Part shown: positions 12,401-23,783 of the stretch, in pieces
Layout: the number at the start of each line of letters is the position of its first letter
Position numbering within the stretch: position 1 is the first letter of the stretch
Source: Acanthornis magna
Lineage: Eukaryota > Chordata > Aves > Passeriformes > Acanthizidae
Assembly: GCA_036785705.1 (NCBI GenBank)
Contig: JAWUZG010000359.1
Coordinates: 186,001-250,000 of the forward strand
Reading direction: 5' to 3'
Length of the DNA stretch: 64,000 nucleotides
Notes under the pieces: model-generated
Databases searched by the model: none
The model's input: the letters and a program-made list of their open reading frames with translations, nothing else
Told to the model about the DNA's origin: nothing
Position numbers and translations under genes: made by a program

Positions 12401-14346
12401 TGAACAGCAAAATGTGTAGGCAGGTCAGTGACTGGAGAGGAGGTAAATGCAATGTGGAGTTTGGAGTTTGGGCGAAAGACAATTTCTGAGGGTCTTGGAG
12501 GGAATCAAGTTAGTAGTCGCCTACAGAATAGAAAATACTTCTGTTTGTATCTCTAGAGCCCAGCTTTGTTTTTGCTAATGTGGTAAGAGCAGATCCAAAC
12601 AGCACAGATGGAGAAGACGACAAGATATACTTCTTTTTCACTGAGGTGTCTGTGGAGTATGAATTTATTGGAAAATTGATGATTCCAAGAAGAGCTAGAG
12701 TATGCAAGGTGGGAGATAGTTCCATTTACTTTTACTGTATCTCTTAGAATCTTGTGTGTGTGTTAAAAAGTATTCATTCTTGTGGACTTACTGCCATGTA
12801 AATGGAAGTGATTGAATTTGGTGAATTTTAATGAATGAGCAGTTCCAATCAGGTCGTCAGAACTGAGAAAGCCAAATGGTTGCTTTGTGAATAAATACTT
12901 GATCTATTTTTCACAGTTGTGAAATTTCGGTACATCTGGAGGTTCTGCTCTCCTCTGGGAGAAAACAAAGCAACCGTGACAAAGAAAACAAAGCAACCGT
13001 TTTCCCAACAGCAAATTTATCTGGCTGTTTCGTTTTTATGAGGTTAGAAGTTTTATTTTGACTTTACTGTTTTGTAGTTAAACAGGGAAGTCAAAACATC
13101 AGTAATGAGTTAGTGCCCTTGAGATTTCCATTAAACAAGGAGCTGGAGGCAGGTTTACATGGGACTTCTTATTATGGCACTCTGCTTACTGACAGCTTGT
13201 GCACACTTTCAGAGGGGAGTATTGTGAAATATGAGAGCTTCATTTATTGTGTTATTCTGTATTTCAGACTGTTTGAAATGGAAATTGGTGGCAGGTTGTA
13301 AATCTATAAGCACTTATACTTAATTGTTTTAATAAATTTTGCAGATTTCCTTTCATACATTGCATATACAATTGGGTAATGAGTGGAAATATTAAATGGA
13401 AATATGAATACTGTTTCAACATACATTGAAATCTCTCTTTTAGAGAAGTATCAGAGCTACAGGTCAATTATCAAACATTTCGAAACATTTCTAGTCAATA
13501 GATCTTAACTTCTTTATGCCTTGGTACCTGCAAATCCTTAATAAAGATGGTAACTGCTAGAAGGATTAAACCATTGCTGGATTTCTTCCAATGAAATTAT
13601 CAATGTCAGGCAAGTTTTAAGGCATACTGCAGCATTAGAATTTAAATCAGTTTTGATGTCACAGAACAAATGCAATATTACCTATTTCTCTTAAAGGACA
13701 GTATAATACTTCCATGCTTGTTTTACTTTTTTCCTAATGATGCATCTCCCATCTCGGCTTTTTTGAGTGTTGCTGAGGTATGTTCTTCATTAACGCTCGT
13801 ATTTCATCTTCCCTGTGCGTGCGATAGAAATAATTTTGCGTTATTTTTGTTGAATCAATTTTCCTGTAGCTTTCATCCTGTTCTGTTTGTGGATGTGTGA
13901 ACATTTATTGATGTTGCTAGAGATGAAATGTTACAAAACACCAGGGCTTAGTAATTAAGCCACTGTACAGCAGTGGTTCTTAAATGCAAAAATACTGCTA
14001 GCACTCCTCACAAACACCTTTTTATTTTTTTAATATCATAAGAGGGACCGAGGAGGATTAAGGACCTTGCAGAAAAAATGGACTTCCTTTCTCAAGGCCA
14101 GACTGATTTGTACAATCCCTGATAAGAATTTAATTTTCAATGTTATCAATGATGTTTTTATTGTCAAATCTCCAACTTTGAAGGAGCCAGTGATATATGG
14201 AGTCTTCACCCCACAACTGTAAGTGTGCTGTAGCCTTTTCCTTGTTAAGTACCTTTCATCTCAGCTGGTTACTACAAGAAAATAATAATTCCTCCTATGT
14301 TTTGTTGCGTTTTGTTTTTTTTCCTAATTTCTTCCTGTACTTACAG

Positions 14347-14506
14347 GAATAATGTGGGGTTGTCAGCAGTGTGTGCGTACAATCTGTCTACTGTAGAAGA
14401 GGTTTTCTCAAAAGGAAAATACATGCAGAGTGGTAGAGTAGAACCATCCCATCATGTAAAGTGGGTATGATACTACGGGGAAATTCCTAATCCTCGGCCT
14501 GGTGCA
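14347..14506 (+). pseudogene. SEMA4D: SEMA4D exon H with premature TGA
   Basis: The exon joins exon G in phase (CT|G) and reads 40 codons before TGA at 14468-14470, within K-W-V-stop-Y-Y-G. SEMA4D proteins have Arg at this position, so a CGA to TGA transition at a CpG is the simplest explanation. The frame is open after the stop and ends at a good GTAAGT donor. The preceding intron is only 128 bp. Confidence 0.88.
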
Positions 14507-15295
14507 GTAAGTTTCTGTAATCTTGGATCTGATGACTTCTTTTAATGCTCAGTAGTAAACAGACCAGGGAATACTAGTAACCTGCTAATGATTCATTTGT
14601 TTGCCCTCACCTGGTTGCTTCTTGTTGTAAAGACTTTGTAGGAAAACGCTCAAGTGATGTGTTCTGAATTTTTTATTTGGGAATCAAAGTCTTTGGTTTT
14701 TTGGGGTTTTTTAATTTAGAATTAAGTTATTTGCTGGGTTTGTATTTTCATTATTTTGTTAATAATTTTCTCTGTGAAATAGAATTTAATATACACTAGC
14801 AACATCATAAACCTTTTAGTTCAGATGAAAAGAAGGATAGCAATTATTGCGTTGTCTCAGTAGAACCAGCACGTTTATCCGGTATAGTGCATTGCTCTGC
14901 AAAAGAAAACTTTCCAACACTGGGTCTCTTTCAGACTTTGCCTACTTCCTTAGTTCCTTACAGTTGTATTGTTGCTAGTGCTTAAAGAGGTGTTGGTTAA
15001 AAGTAGGGAAGATGAATGAGAACACAGAGGGAATGTTTTTTTAGAATGTATTTTGGACCCAAACGAAAATGTAGTCCAAAGCTCAGGGATTAGTACATCC
15101 CAGAAGCCAAAGTGCAGTGAGAGTTGAGGATCTTCCTCGGTACAAAGAGTGTAGTGTGCAGGTGTGGTTACTGGCCAAAATAATGTGGAGAAGAAAATGC
15201 ATACAACTGCTGTTAATTGTCTTTATTTTGTAGGAATAAATGATACAATTTGGTTGTCTCTTTTATTTCCCGCCCCCTCTGTGTCCCGCTGCTGG

Positions 15296-15518
15296 TGTAT
15301 AAACAATGAAGCCAGAGCATCAAACTACATGAGTTCTCTGAATTTACCAGACAAAACATTGCTGTTTGTTAGACATCATCCGCTAATGGATGACTCAGTG
15401 ACCCCAGTGGGAGACAGACCTTGGCTAGTAAAGCGAGATGTGAAGTATACACAGATTGTAGTAGACAGAGTCAGAGCACTCAATGGCACCGTCTATGATG
15501 TTATGTTCATCGGTACAG
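15296..15518 (+). pseudogene. SEMA4D: SEMA4D exon I lacking a canonical AG acceptor
   Basis: The coding match starts at TGT (15296), required by the phase-0 end of exon H, but the preceding dinucleotide is GG (15294-15295) after a normal pyrimidine-rich stretch. The rest of the exon is open for 74 codons, includes 'L-M-D-D-S-V-T-P' and 'Y-T-Q-I-V-V-D-R', and ends with GTGAGT. Confidence 0.82.
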
Positions 15519-15610
15519 GTGAGTTCTGCAAAACACTTTTTTTCATGGTGCACTGATTGATTTGTTTTCTTAGACAAACTCTTGAGATTTCCATATTTAC
15601 AGTGTTTTTA

Positions 15611-15898
15611 TGTTGCTTTGATTTTCTGATATTCGTGGAGATTCATGGAAGCTCTCAGGAAAGTCAGGCAGGCAGCTCACAAGATGGCAAAAAGAGAAAC
15701 TTTATTTACAGGAACTTCTTTATATATCCATTAATAATCTGATAATTATTGGTCGATAGTTTTTCCACCCCCTATAACGATTGGTTACAACACTAGAGCG
15801 TCCAGTACCAAAACAATGAGATTAGAAAGCACAAGAATACAAGTTATCTCTATTCTCCATGAGAAAGAAGAGAAAGATTTTAAAACAGTGCAACTACA
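15611..15898 (-). mobile_element. Solo LTR (class II/ERVK-like), copy 2
   Basis: A 288-bp sister of the LTR at 9037-9324, with the same TGTTG/CTACA termini and orientation, inside the intron between SEMA4D exons I and J. It is flanked by its own 6-bp duplication TTTTTA (15605-15610 and 15899-15904), so it is an independent insertion and not a local duplication. Scattered substitutions separate it from copy 1, and no internal region remains. Confidence 0.9.
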
Positions 15899-16351
15899 TT
15901 TTTACACCAGCTGGTGTTTTTGTTAAAATGTAAGGTGCACAGTAAGTGGACAGTCTTAGGTGATTTGAAAAAGTATTGCAGGAAAAGAACTGCAAAGCTT
16001 CAATGAGTTGAGCAAAACCACACAATGTCATCCCCAACTGGTCATTCTGTGTACCAAAACGTTATTTCTTGCTCAGAGGTCCTGTTGATGGCAAGTGTAA
16101 TGGTTGCCTTTGACACAGAATTATTCACCTGAACAGGAAGCAGATCATTGAGACAACTTACAGCAGTTGTGCAGGCTCTTTTCCTGCCTTTTTGTTTCAA
16201 GGATCTTACTTAAACATATTGCTCTGTTGTTTCAGATCGAGGAGCCCTGCACAAAGCTATCCGCTATGAAAATGGAATGCGTATTATTGAAGAAACACAG
16301 CTTTTTCCAAATTTTGAACCAGTCCAAACTCTCTTGCTTTCATCCAAAACA

Positions 16352-19304
16352 GTAAGTGGTGTAAGCATCATGGCAGTCATCTCGTTTTGTTCTTTCACAA
16401 AACTTCTTTGTACCACTTTGTGACCTTGTGACAAGAGACGATTGCTGTGCACAGAGCCAGAGTGTGCATTTGTAACTCACCATGCTGCAGCAATCACACA
16501 TTGCCTGCTGCATTTTGGTACGTTTGGTAGGTGGCAAGTTTCTGAAGGTGCATGGACATGGGGGAGGGACTGGGGGGGCACAGGTGTGCAGGTCTTCACT
16601 TTGTCTCCATGTACAGAAGCTGGAAACGGTGAGGTGTTTTAATAGACCATATTTCAGGTTAGGAGTAATGTAAAAAACCTGACCCTTTGTTGCTGCTGTA
16701 GATTTGTGCAGAAAACTGCCCAGGGCTAAGGAGTGGCGTGTGGTTCTGAGGAAACAGACCTAAGAAAAGAGAGCAGTCTTCTAGCACAGAGACTCGGAAT
16801 TCTGTAGCTAGTTGATTTCTGCTGTCCTAAGTCTTGCAGGCTCCTCCCTGCTGGATGTGAGAGCAGTCACGTTGCTGCAGCTGTGGGTGAGGACCCCCGG
16901 TGAGGTCCTGTCCGCCCAGTCAGGCACCAGCTGCAGCTCCAGCTGGATGGCACAGGACCTGCTGCAGGCTCCAAACCTGGCAGCTGTCCTCCACCATTCA
17001 TCAGTCACTTAATTCTGGAGTGGTTTTGTGACAGTAGGAGGATAATCACTGTGTGTAGTTTGTACACGAGTTAGGTTTCTGGCCCTAGTTCCTCAGACCT
17101 TCAGATCCCTGAATGTGTCTGTCTATGCCTAAAGTCACTTGTAGCATCAGTGAGATTTTCTGGGCTTCATAAGGAAGGATTGCCTCTTTTGAAGTATCTG
17201 GTGTTAATACCAGCATTCAGTAGCTACCTAGTGATCCGTAAGCGCTCTGCAGCTTAGGGATTTAGGAATACTTTGAAACAGCTTTTATTTTTGTGTGATA
17301 TTTAATAAAACTTTGCATGTCAGAGTGATCAGCTCAGTGGAACAGAGCTTTATGCCATAATTTTTATGAGCTCATCTTGAATGCTTATTTATCCTTTCAT
17401 GCTTACAATAGAAAGAAAGGGCAGAATATGTTTTTGCTAGACAAACGAAAATCAGAATTAAAGACTTCTGTGCTTAGTGTTCCGTAAACATGTTTGTATT
17501 ATTTTTATATGATACATCACACTGAAAACTCACTTATATATGTGTGTGTATATATATATATAATGTGTGTGTATATATATGTATAGAGACACACATCAAG
17601 TATTTGCGTAATCTGCAAAGAAAGCTTGAAATTACTTGCTTTGACAGGAAGTTTCAGAATATGCCCTGTCATAGAAGATAGTGATAGATAGCTCTTCTCC
17701 GTCTTTTCACAGAGAAACTTCTCTCAGAGCTTAGAATTGAAATAAAACACCGCTTCCTGCATTGGCACTGCAGAGAGTAACAGTTTGTGTCTTCTGCAAG
17801 TGAAAATTTCCATGTTGCAAATATAATTATTGACAGATAAAACTAAACCCTAAAACTGAACTAGCGCTGCCCAGTACATTCCCATGAAAGCAGAGCTACT
17901 TTTCAGTGATGAGGAGTGGGAGGTTGGGTCAGGTGCCAGAGTCATGATAACTGTATAGTGACAGTACCAGCCAAGCAGGGATTCCTGCTGCTCCCCAGCC
18001 TGAAAACACAAGTTTCTGCCTCCACAGCCCATGGCTACTGAAGTCCTTCACAGAGCTGGTGTTGTTTTATACATCATGGCATCCCATAGTAGTAGATTAA
18101 CCACAGAAGGGTAATAATTACTCTAATGGTGGGTTTTAGACCTCTTTGGAGTCCGAGTCCTTTCTGAGTGCATTTTTCAGTAGTCTCTAGGTTCTTCCCA
18201 TAGTATGGGGAGCATGGTGGGCACAATCTATAGCAGAGCCTATAGTAGATCCTCTTAACTCCTGCTTGACTGGAAGGCACGTCTGGGGTTTTTTTTAATG
18301 GTTTGCTCAGCTCACTGCCTGCTCCCTGAACTCTTGGATGTATTTCCATGTATTTCCATCTCCCGTGAGCTGGGAAACATGCCGAGACGCTACAGCCCAA
18401 GCTCAGTATTTCACCATTTCAGCATTATCCAGCAGGGCACTAGAGAGATGAGCAGTGCTCGGTGCACTGTGAAAATCTTCGAGCAGAATGGGAAGTTTTC
18501 CTAGGAAGTTGTATGTCTCCAACACCATAGACTTCCTTCTGTGAGCACTGCAACATAGTCCAGCGCTAATCTAAGTTAAATTTCAGAATGGAAGACTGCA
18601 TTTGAATGGATGTTTGACTGTCTTTCAAACTGTATCTTCCAGCAGTGCCAGCAGGTTCTTTTTTGATCCTGTTTTATCTTGCAGTTTCCAGTGTTGAGAG
18701 TTTCCTTGAAAGCTGTTTGCACACTTTATATGCGAGATGGATTCAAAGTAATTTGTGCTTGGTCTTGCAGCTTCCTCTAGAGACTTCGTCATGATCATTG
18801 CATTAAAGAGACTGACATGTTCGGCATTCTCATGGCAGAAGCTCCTTACATCCTTAGTTGAAAAAGCAGTGTTAGTGAGCCCCGAAACCTAAACTGAACC
18901 CTAAGATACTCTGTCATTTGTTTTCTTGAGGGTATTTATCATGTCAAGACCAAATATCTGCACCTGAACATAGGATTTTTGAAGCATGTTTCTGTACTTT
19001 AAATCTCTTCTTGGGTGTCTGCTCATCACTTTGTGACCGTACTCATCCTGCTGGAGTCCAGCAGTCTCACTGCAGACAAGACCCAAGTCCATTTCTGTGT
19101 ACTGAGATCTGTATGGCTGCAGTACAGGAAAAGCCATTCCATGCTTGGATCCAGCTGATTTGCCTGACAGCTGCAGTAGGGTGCTGATAAATCTGCTCGG
19201 TATTCTGCTCAGGGTGAAGCCAGCCCACTGCTGAGGTGGGCTGTGCCATTCAGCTTTCTATGCAGAGCGTCTCCAAAAAAGTAGCAGGTCAGTCGCGGTG
19301 GTTT
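16352..19304. other. Sequence after the last SEMA4D exon
   Basis: Begins with the canonical GTAAGT donor of exon J, but no following semaphorin exon (end of Sema, PSI, Ig) can be found before ERV2. Only a short TA/TG microsatellite is recognised. The gene model therefore stops here, presumably at a deletion or rearrangement breakpoint. Confidence 0.55.
17534..17586. repeat. Mixed TA/TG dinucleotide microsatellite
   Basis: Alternating runs of tg and ta over about 50 bp, directly visible. Confidence 0.9.
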
Positions 19305-19974
19305 TGAATTATTAAAATGCAGATATAGATCCAATATCAATATCCACCTGAGACGGACAAAGACTCTCTAACTTGTTAAGGTTAGAAAGTGTATGTTTAT
19401 TTCAGCACCGGAGAGCTGCAGGGATAGCTCCCAAATGTACAGCTCCAAAGTAACAATGCAACATAGAACTTATTTATCTAAAACAAAAATGCATATTTAA
19501 CATAAGCGCCTCCCATTCCCTGCTTCATATGGAAATTACCAAAAAGTCATTAAGCATGCACAGTTCCTGCAATGGAATTGGGTCGGTGGTTGTTAATTTG
19601 AGTCTGAGGGCTGCTTTGGATGAAGTAATATGAGTCTTCCTCAGTGTGACCTTCTTACTTTGTTGATTTTTGACAATACATTTGACCCTGGAAAACTCCC
19701 AATGCTCTCTTCTATTGCTTCTAAGTAGGTTGCATCTGGGCAAAATTTGTAACTGTCTAGGCTCTCCTTTGAACCTCTTTTCTTAAGATTATTAATTGTC
19801 TATTCTAAGCACAGCTGAGTAAATATCAAATAATCAAAGGGCTACTCTGCATTTAATCATTAATTTCTTTCTAACTGAGTTCTGCATCTTTTTCTGTTCT
19901 AGTTAATTTTAACAAAACTAACTTTTATCTAAAATCTCTACACTTAAGTGTCTAAAAGAAAACCCTATGTTTCA
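19305..19974 (-). mobile_element. ERV2 3' LTR
   Basis: About 670 bp with TG/CA ends: on the minus strand it starts TGAAACATAGGG directly after a purine-rich tract and ends TAATAATTCA. A minus-strand AATAAA lies at 19401-19396. The boundary is supported by the near-identical LTR at 27073-27733, which begins and ends at the same points to within a couple of bases. No partner LTR is present upstream of pol, so a target duplication cannot be tested. Confidence 0.8.
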
Positions 19975-19991
19975 TTCCCCACTTCTCTTTT
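19975..19991 (-). other. ERV2 polypurine tract
   Basis: On the minus strand a run of purines (AAAAGAGAAGTGGGGAA) sits immediately before the LTR's TGAAAC start. This is where plus-strand DNA synthesis is primed in retroviruses. It lies a few bases beyond the end of env. Confidence 0.75.
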
Positions 19992-20012
19992 ACGATGAGT
20001 AAATTCTTTTAC

Positions 20013-22061
20013 TCAATATGGAGACTCCTCCTCATCTATCCATGCTGTATGGCTATTGTCTCTTAAGACTAGGACATACGCTTTGGAGAGCAATGTTAAA
20101 GCAGCTATTTTTCGCAAAATCTTCCAATTCCAAAGAAGCGTCACAACAGATAGGGTTAAACTAATACCTACTAAAAAGAGTAATACAACAACAGGATGAA
20201 TCAAGGCATTTAGTACACCAGTTGCTGTTGGAGACCATCCAAAGAGCACATCCCACCAATGATGAGACAAGTGTCCTTCAAATTGCTTGAAAACAGTTTG
20301 AATTGTTTCCGTGTCATGGTGTATTGTAATTAGAGTCTTTTTCCCTGCTTCTCTAATTTCTTTCAAAATTCCTTGTAATTCTGGGTGTTTTAGCAGTTGG
20401 GTGACTAGTGTTAAGTTCATTCCTATGGGCACTGGCAAGATTTCCTGTACGGTAGTCAGGCTCGCTTTTATATACTAGTGTGATATTACAGGTGCCTGAT
20501 AGGAAAAGTCACATCCTTCAACTTTTGTGAAGTTACAAATGCATAAATTGAATTGAGTCTCATTTACAACCAGGTTGTCTATCATTATGGTGGGACATGC
20601 TGTCCTGAGACAGACACAACCTTGTCCAGCATACACCAGCTGAGTCATTTGGTTGACTGAATGCACTTCAAAGTTACAAATGCTTTGATCTGTATCTAAA
20701 CAAGTATCTTTGTCTTCTTCTGGGATTCCTTCACATATGTATCTTAACTGCTCTTTCATTGAGCAAGACTCTAGGTTGATGGTTTGCCATTGTCCTTTAT
20801 TCTCTTGTGCCCATGTTCTATGTTTAGAGGGGTATAGTACAGTTCCTTCATGATTTAATCCTAGAGGAAGTATTGGATATATCAGGCTAACTGATGCATT
20901 ATGAATAGTCAGGACAAAGGCTGTGACTATATTTGTCACGGGGTCATATGTAAAATTGACTAAAACCCACCAAGACTGAAGTTCTTTTTCAATTTCAGAG
21001 GCATCGTCCCAAACAATTTTACGAATTTCAACGGGGAAGATCCCTACTTCACCTTCTCTGATAACTGAAGCAGCTACAGATTGCACCCATAGTTGTGCTT
21101 GAGTGCAGCCAAGGGCTAAGGAAATATTTTTGCTGGCTACACCGAGAGCACTGATTATTACTTCATGGTCTAGCTCTTCCATGGTCTCCCACTCTGGCAA
21201 TACTTTGGACAATTTCCAATGATCATTACCTAAAGCCAACAAGGAAGATTGCAATGGCTGCTGTAATTTAACTAAGTCACTCCCCACTGTGGCCAATTTG
21301 TTAATTAATACTTCTGAATCAATTGCATTTACGACTCCCAATCCTGTCCCCAACAGTCCTGTAAGGTCCCTTTTAGTTTTGAAGTTATAAGGTATACGGT
21401 GTCGGAGCCAATTGCTCCAGTCTGTAGAGGGATTTTTGAGAAACGGGGCACACTCTGGCTGAGTGGCAGATATGTTTACTTGCATCCCCATTTCTACTCT
21501 TTTTAAGGACCATTCTAGGTTAGTTAACAGCTTTTGAAGTCCAGTTTTCTTAATAGCATATGGCCCAATTTTCATAACTGTGGGAACTAGGGACTGCCTC
21601 TTTTTGGATGCCTGAATCGTGGTCTTGACTTTTCTTGGTGCTGGTTTGGTTACTTCACCTTGATTTTCATAGGGCTTTGTACAAACTTGGGTGAGGTTGA
21701 AGTCAATGAAATATGCTCTTTTTGCGTACCCCTCTATTTTAAATCTGAACTCAGGGCACGTACTCAAGCATTTGTCACAACATTCAGGACCAAGTCGGAT
21801 GAGTTCCATGGGTGTTTGAGAAGTCTCACGGAACCCATCGTGCACAAAAGCATATTCACAACCCAGAATATTTTTCCCTTCCCATACACTTGCATTTGTA
21901 ACTCTGAGCATCTTGTTCAGAGCCTTTCGGGAGTGTGGATCATATGCCTTCCCTTGGCATCGGTATACTCCTGTTGCATTGTACCTGAGTGGTGTTGCCT
22001 TGATTCCTGTCACAATAATGACAAGGACTACTAAAATTCTCACTTTACACATTATGTTCAT
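20013..22061 (-). pseudogene. env: ERV2 env, nearly full length, one in-frame amber stop
   Basis: The frame starts at ATG 22061, 28 bp after the pol stop, and is open for 528 codons to TAG at 20477-20475. The same frame then continues open to 20013, so about 680 codons are separated by a single stop. Visible parts are a signal peptide (about residues 1-22), Cys-rich surface region with E-C-C-D-K-C, a basic K-T-K-R cleavage-like site at about 228-231, a Gly-rich hydrophobic fusion-peptide-like stretch (233-245), many N-glycosylation sequons, and, beyond the stop, a juxtamembrane W-W-D-V-L-F-G-W segment and a membrane span of about 25 residues. The membrane subunit would be about 450 residues, much longer than in typical gammaretroviruses. 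I see no C-W-L-C motif. Membrane fusion is inferred from family. Confidence 0.85.
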
Positions 22062-22089
22062 AACACCTACAAGTCCACTATTTACTTTT

Positions 22090-22769
22090 TCAGGTCAGCT
22101 TCAGCTTCAGTTCTTCTTCACCTGGTGTTACTCTCCAAATTCTGTCAAGAGCCTTCTTCACTCGGGAATGGTGAATCCAGGCTTTCTGTTCCTTGATCTT
22201 GATCGCAGTGAAGGTCGTGAGGAGCACTTGGAATGGTCCCTCCCGCTGCGGTTCTAGGATCTTCTCTGCAAAAGACTTAACATACACATAATATCCAGGT
22301 TGTACATCGTGTACTGGCCCATCTAGTTCCCTGTTTTGGGCTCCAGCCACATATTTCTCAATTTTTCCAAGCTGTTTATTCAGAGCTACTATGCATCTGT
22401 GTAGGGTCTTTTCTTCCACTTGGATGGGTGAAGTGCCTTCTTGGACTGCATATGGCCTCCCATACAATATTTCAAAGGGACTCAATTTTAATTTTGTTAT
22501 CGGTTTTGTCCAAATTCCTACAAACGCTAATGGGAGGGCCTGGGGCCAAGGCATTGCTGTCCCGGCCCACAGCCTTTCCCAATTTGTCCAATTTTAGGCT
22601 TTGGGGTATTTTTAGGATTAGTTCGGAGGCAAAGACTACACTGACGAGTTACCAATATTACTGTGCTCTGCAATTTCCTGGCTATGATTTTTTCTTTCAA
22701 ATAATTGTACAGAGCATCTATACCCCAATGTGTTTTCTCATGTTCTTTCTGCACTAATGACCACAGCAA
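22090..22769 (-). pseudogene. pol: ERV2 pol C-terminus: integrase with core deletion
   Basis: Two frames: 22769-22527 carries the integrase N-terminal zinc region (H-E-K-T-H-W ... C-S-L-C) and 22554-22090 carries the C-terminal part (S-P-F-E-I-L-Y-G-R-P-Y, then G-P-F-Q-V-L-L-T-T and W-I-H-H-S-R). The DDE catalytic core that should lie between them is almost entirely missing, and the two parts are in different frames, so the junction near 22,540-22,590 is a deletion. The C-terminal part alone is open to its stop. Confidence 0.85.
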
Positions 22770-23060
22770 ATAGGTGTTGGGGAAGAAGAAATAGGAAAGT
22801 CTTATGGAAATTATTGCCTAGCAAAAGATGCTAAGAATATTAAAACCTTAGGGGAGATTGAGATGAAGACAAGTTTTGAAATACCAATCAGGGAATAGCT
22901 AGAGGGAAGACATTCCAGCCTATTGTCTTCTAAACAGCTACTCTAGGGTGGATCCAAAAGTCAGCTGATCTTAATCAACCCAGCAGAAGTTGAAGAACCA
23001 GTTTTTCAGGATTTAAATATGTAGCAGCCTATGGTAATACAAAGACACTCATAGGCTATA
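22770..23060. other. Unassigned spacer between ERV2 and GC-rich block 1
   Basis: AT-rich sequence with no recognised gene or repeat. It may be degraded ERV2 internal sequence or host flank. Confidence 0.4.
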
Positions 23061-23783
23061 GCTCCGCTCCGCGCCCGGCTGGGCCGAGCCGAGCTTAGCT
23101 GAACCGAGCCGAGCTTAGCTGGCGTCGGGGTCCCCTCCCCACCTCGGCCTCGTCCGCTTTGGCGGCTGCCAGGCAGTGGGGACAAGGACGGGCAGGGGGA
23201 GGCTTTCCACGAAGCCGGGACAGCAGCAGCTCTTGGGAGTCCCCCCTTCCTCCTACTCCTCCTCCTGCGCGGGGGAGTTTTGGGAGGCACGGGGGAGAGC
23301 GGCAGGGGCGGGGCAGGGAGGAGCACCCCAAAGTGCCCCAAAGCTTGTCCACGGCTGGGGAGGTGTTGGGGGAAGGTGGAATCGGGACACAGCATGTCCC
23401 AGCAGCAGCTAGGTGCCCAGGCAGGGCCGGCACTGCAGCCAAGTGAAACAAAGGTTCCGACCAAATTTGCCCCGCCCTGATGCCACAAGAAGCCCGGAGA
23501 TGGGCTGGGGGCAGGCAAAGGGGTTGGCTCAGCCTTGATTTTTTCCCCCTGTGTGCCACGAGAGAGCACAAAATGCACCTGCATGCCGTGTGCGGAGGGG
23601 GCTGTCCTGGAGCAGAGCCATTTCCCCTGGCAAGCCGTGAGCCCCTGGCCAGCCACGGGTACCGGGGCAGGGTCCTGCCAGCACCTCTGCAAGGCAGGAG
23701 AGACGAGCCCACCTGGAGCAGGTTGCTGCTAGCACCAATGATTCCATGGGCTTCCACAAGGCTCTCCCGCCTTGTCAAAGGCG
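23061..23783 (+). repeat. GC-rich duplicated block, copy 1 (partial)
   Basis: Starts at gctccgctcc and is nearly identical in the same orientation to 26346-27068, including two tandem ccgagccgagcttagctg units, the 'ggacaaggacggg' segment and the end at 'cttgtcaaaggc'. The homology with the inverted block 3 continues a little further, through a 'gttgcctttttcag' motif at about 23800. CpG-rich. The apparent Pro/Gly/Arg-rich frames on both strands have no start, splice or family support. Confidence 0.85.

Larger units (their letters stand above)
5759..16351 (+). pseudogene. SEMA4D: SEMA4D-like semaphorin copy, Sema-domain exons only, disrupted
   Basis: SEMA4D (CD100) is a class 4 membrane semaphorin that signals through plexin-B1 and CD72. 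Ten exons match its Sema domain in order: A 5759-5904, B 6638-6700, C 9336-9434, D 10557-10650, E 11586-11699, F 12557-12708, G 14043-14218, H 14347-14506, I 15296-15518, J 16236-16351. Intron phases agree at every junction. Landmarks include 'NYSVLLLSEDKNVLFVGARE' in A, the C-G-T-N-A-F loop in C, 'R-C-P-F-D-P-A-H-S-Y' in D, '[11 protein letters not shown]' in F and 'T-V-Y-D-V-M-F' in I. Defects: an in-frame TGA in H, GG instead of AG before I, and an LTR abutting C. The signal-peptide exon and the PSI, Ig, transmembrane and tail exons were not found. A decayed gametolog or transposed copy is likely; the amino-acid conservation elsewhere suggests loss was fairly recent. Confidence 0.88.
19305..22769 (-). 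mobile_element. ERV2: minus-strand provirus remnant (pol end, env, 3' LTR)
   Basis: Going down in coordinate: integrase zinc region, integrase C-terminus, env, polypurine tract, LTR. The 5' LTR, gag, protease, RT and RNase H are absent from the window upstream of 22,769. The pol C-terminus is of gammaretroviral style, whereas the env has an unusually long membrane subunit. A second copy of the same LTR, without internal sequence, lies at 27073-27733. Confidence 0.88.

Noticed and set aside
18885..18905. cctaaactgaaccctaa as a telomere-like repeat
   Set aside because: Only two imperfect units, no TTAGGG array.
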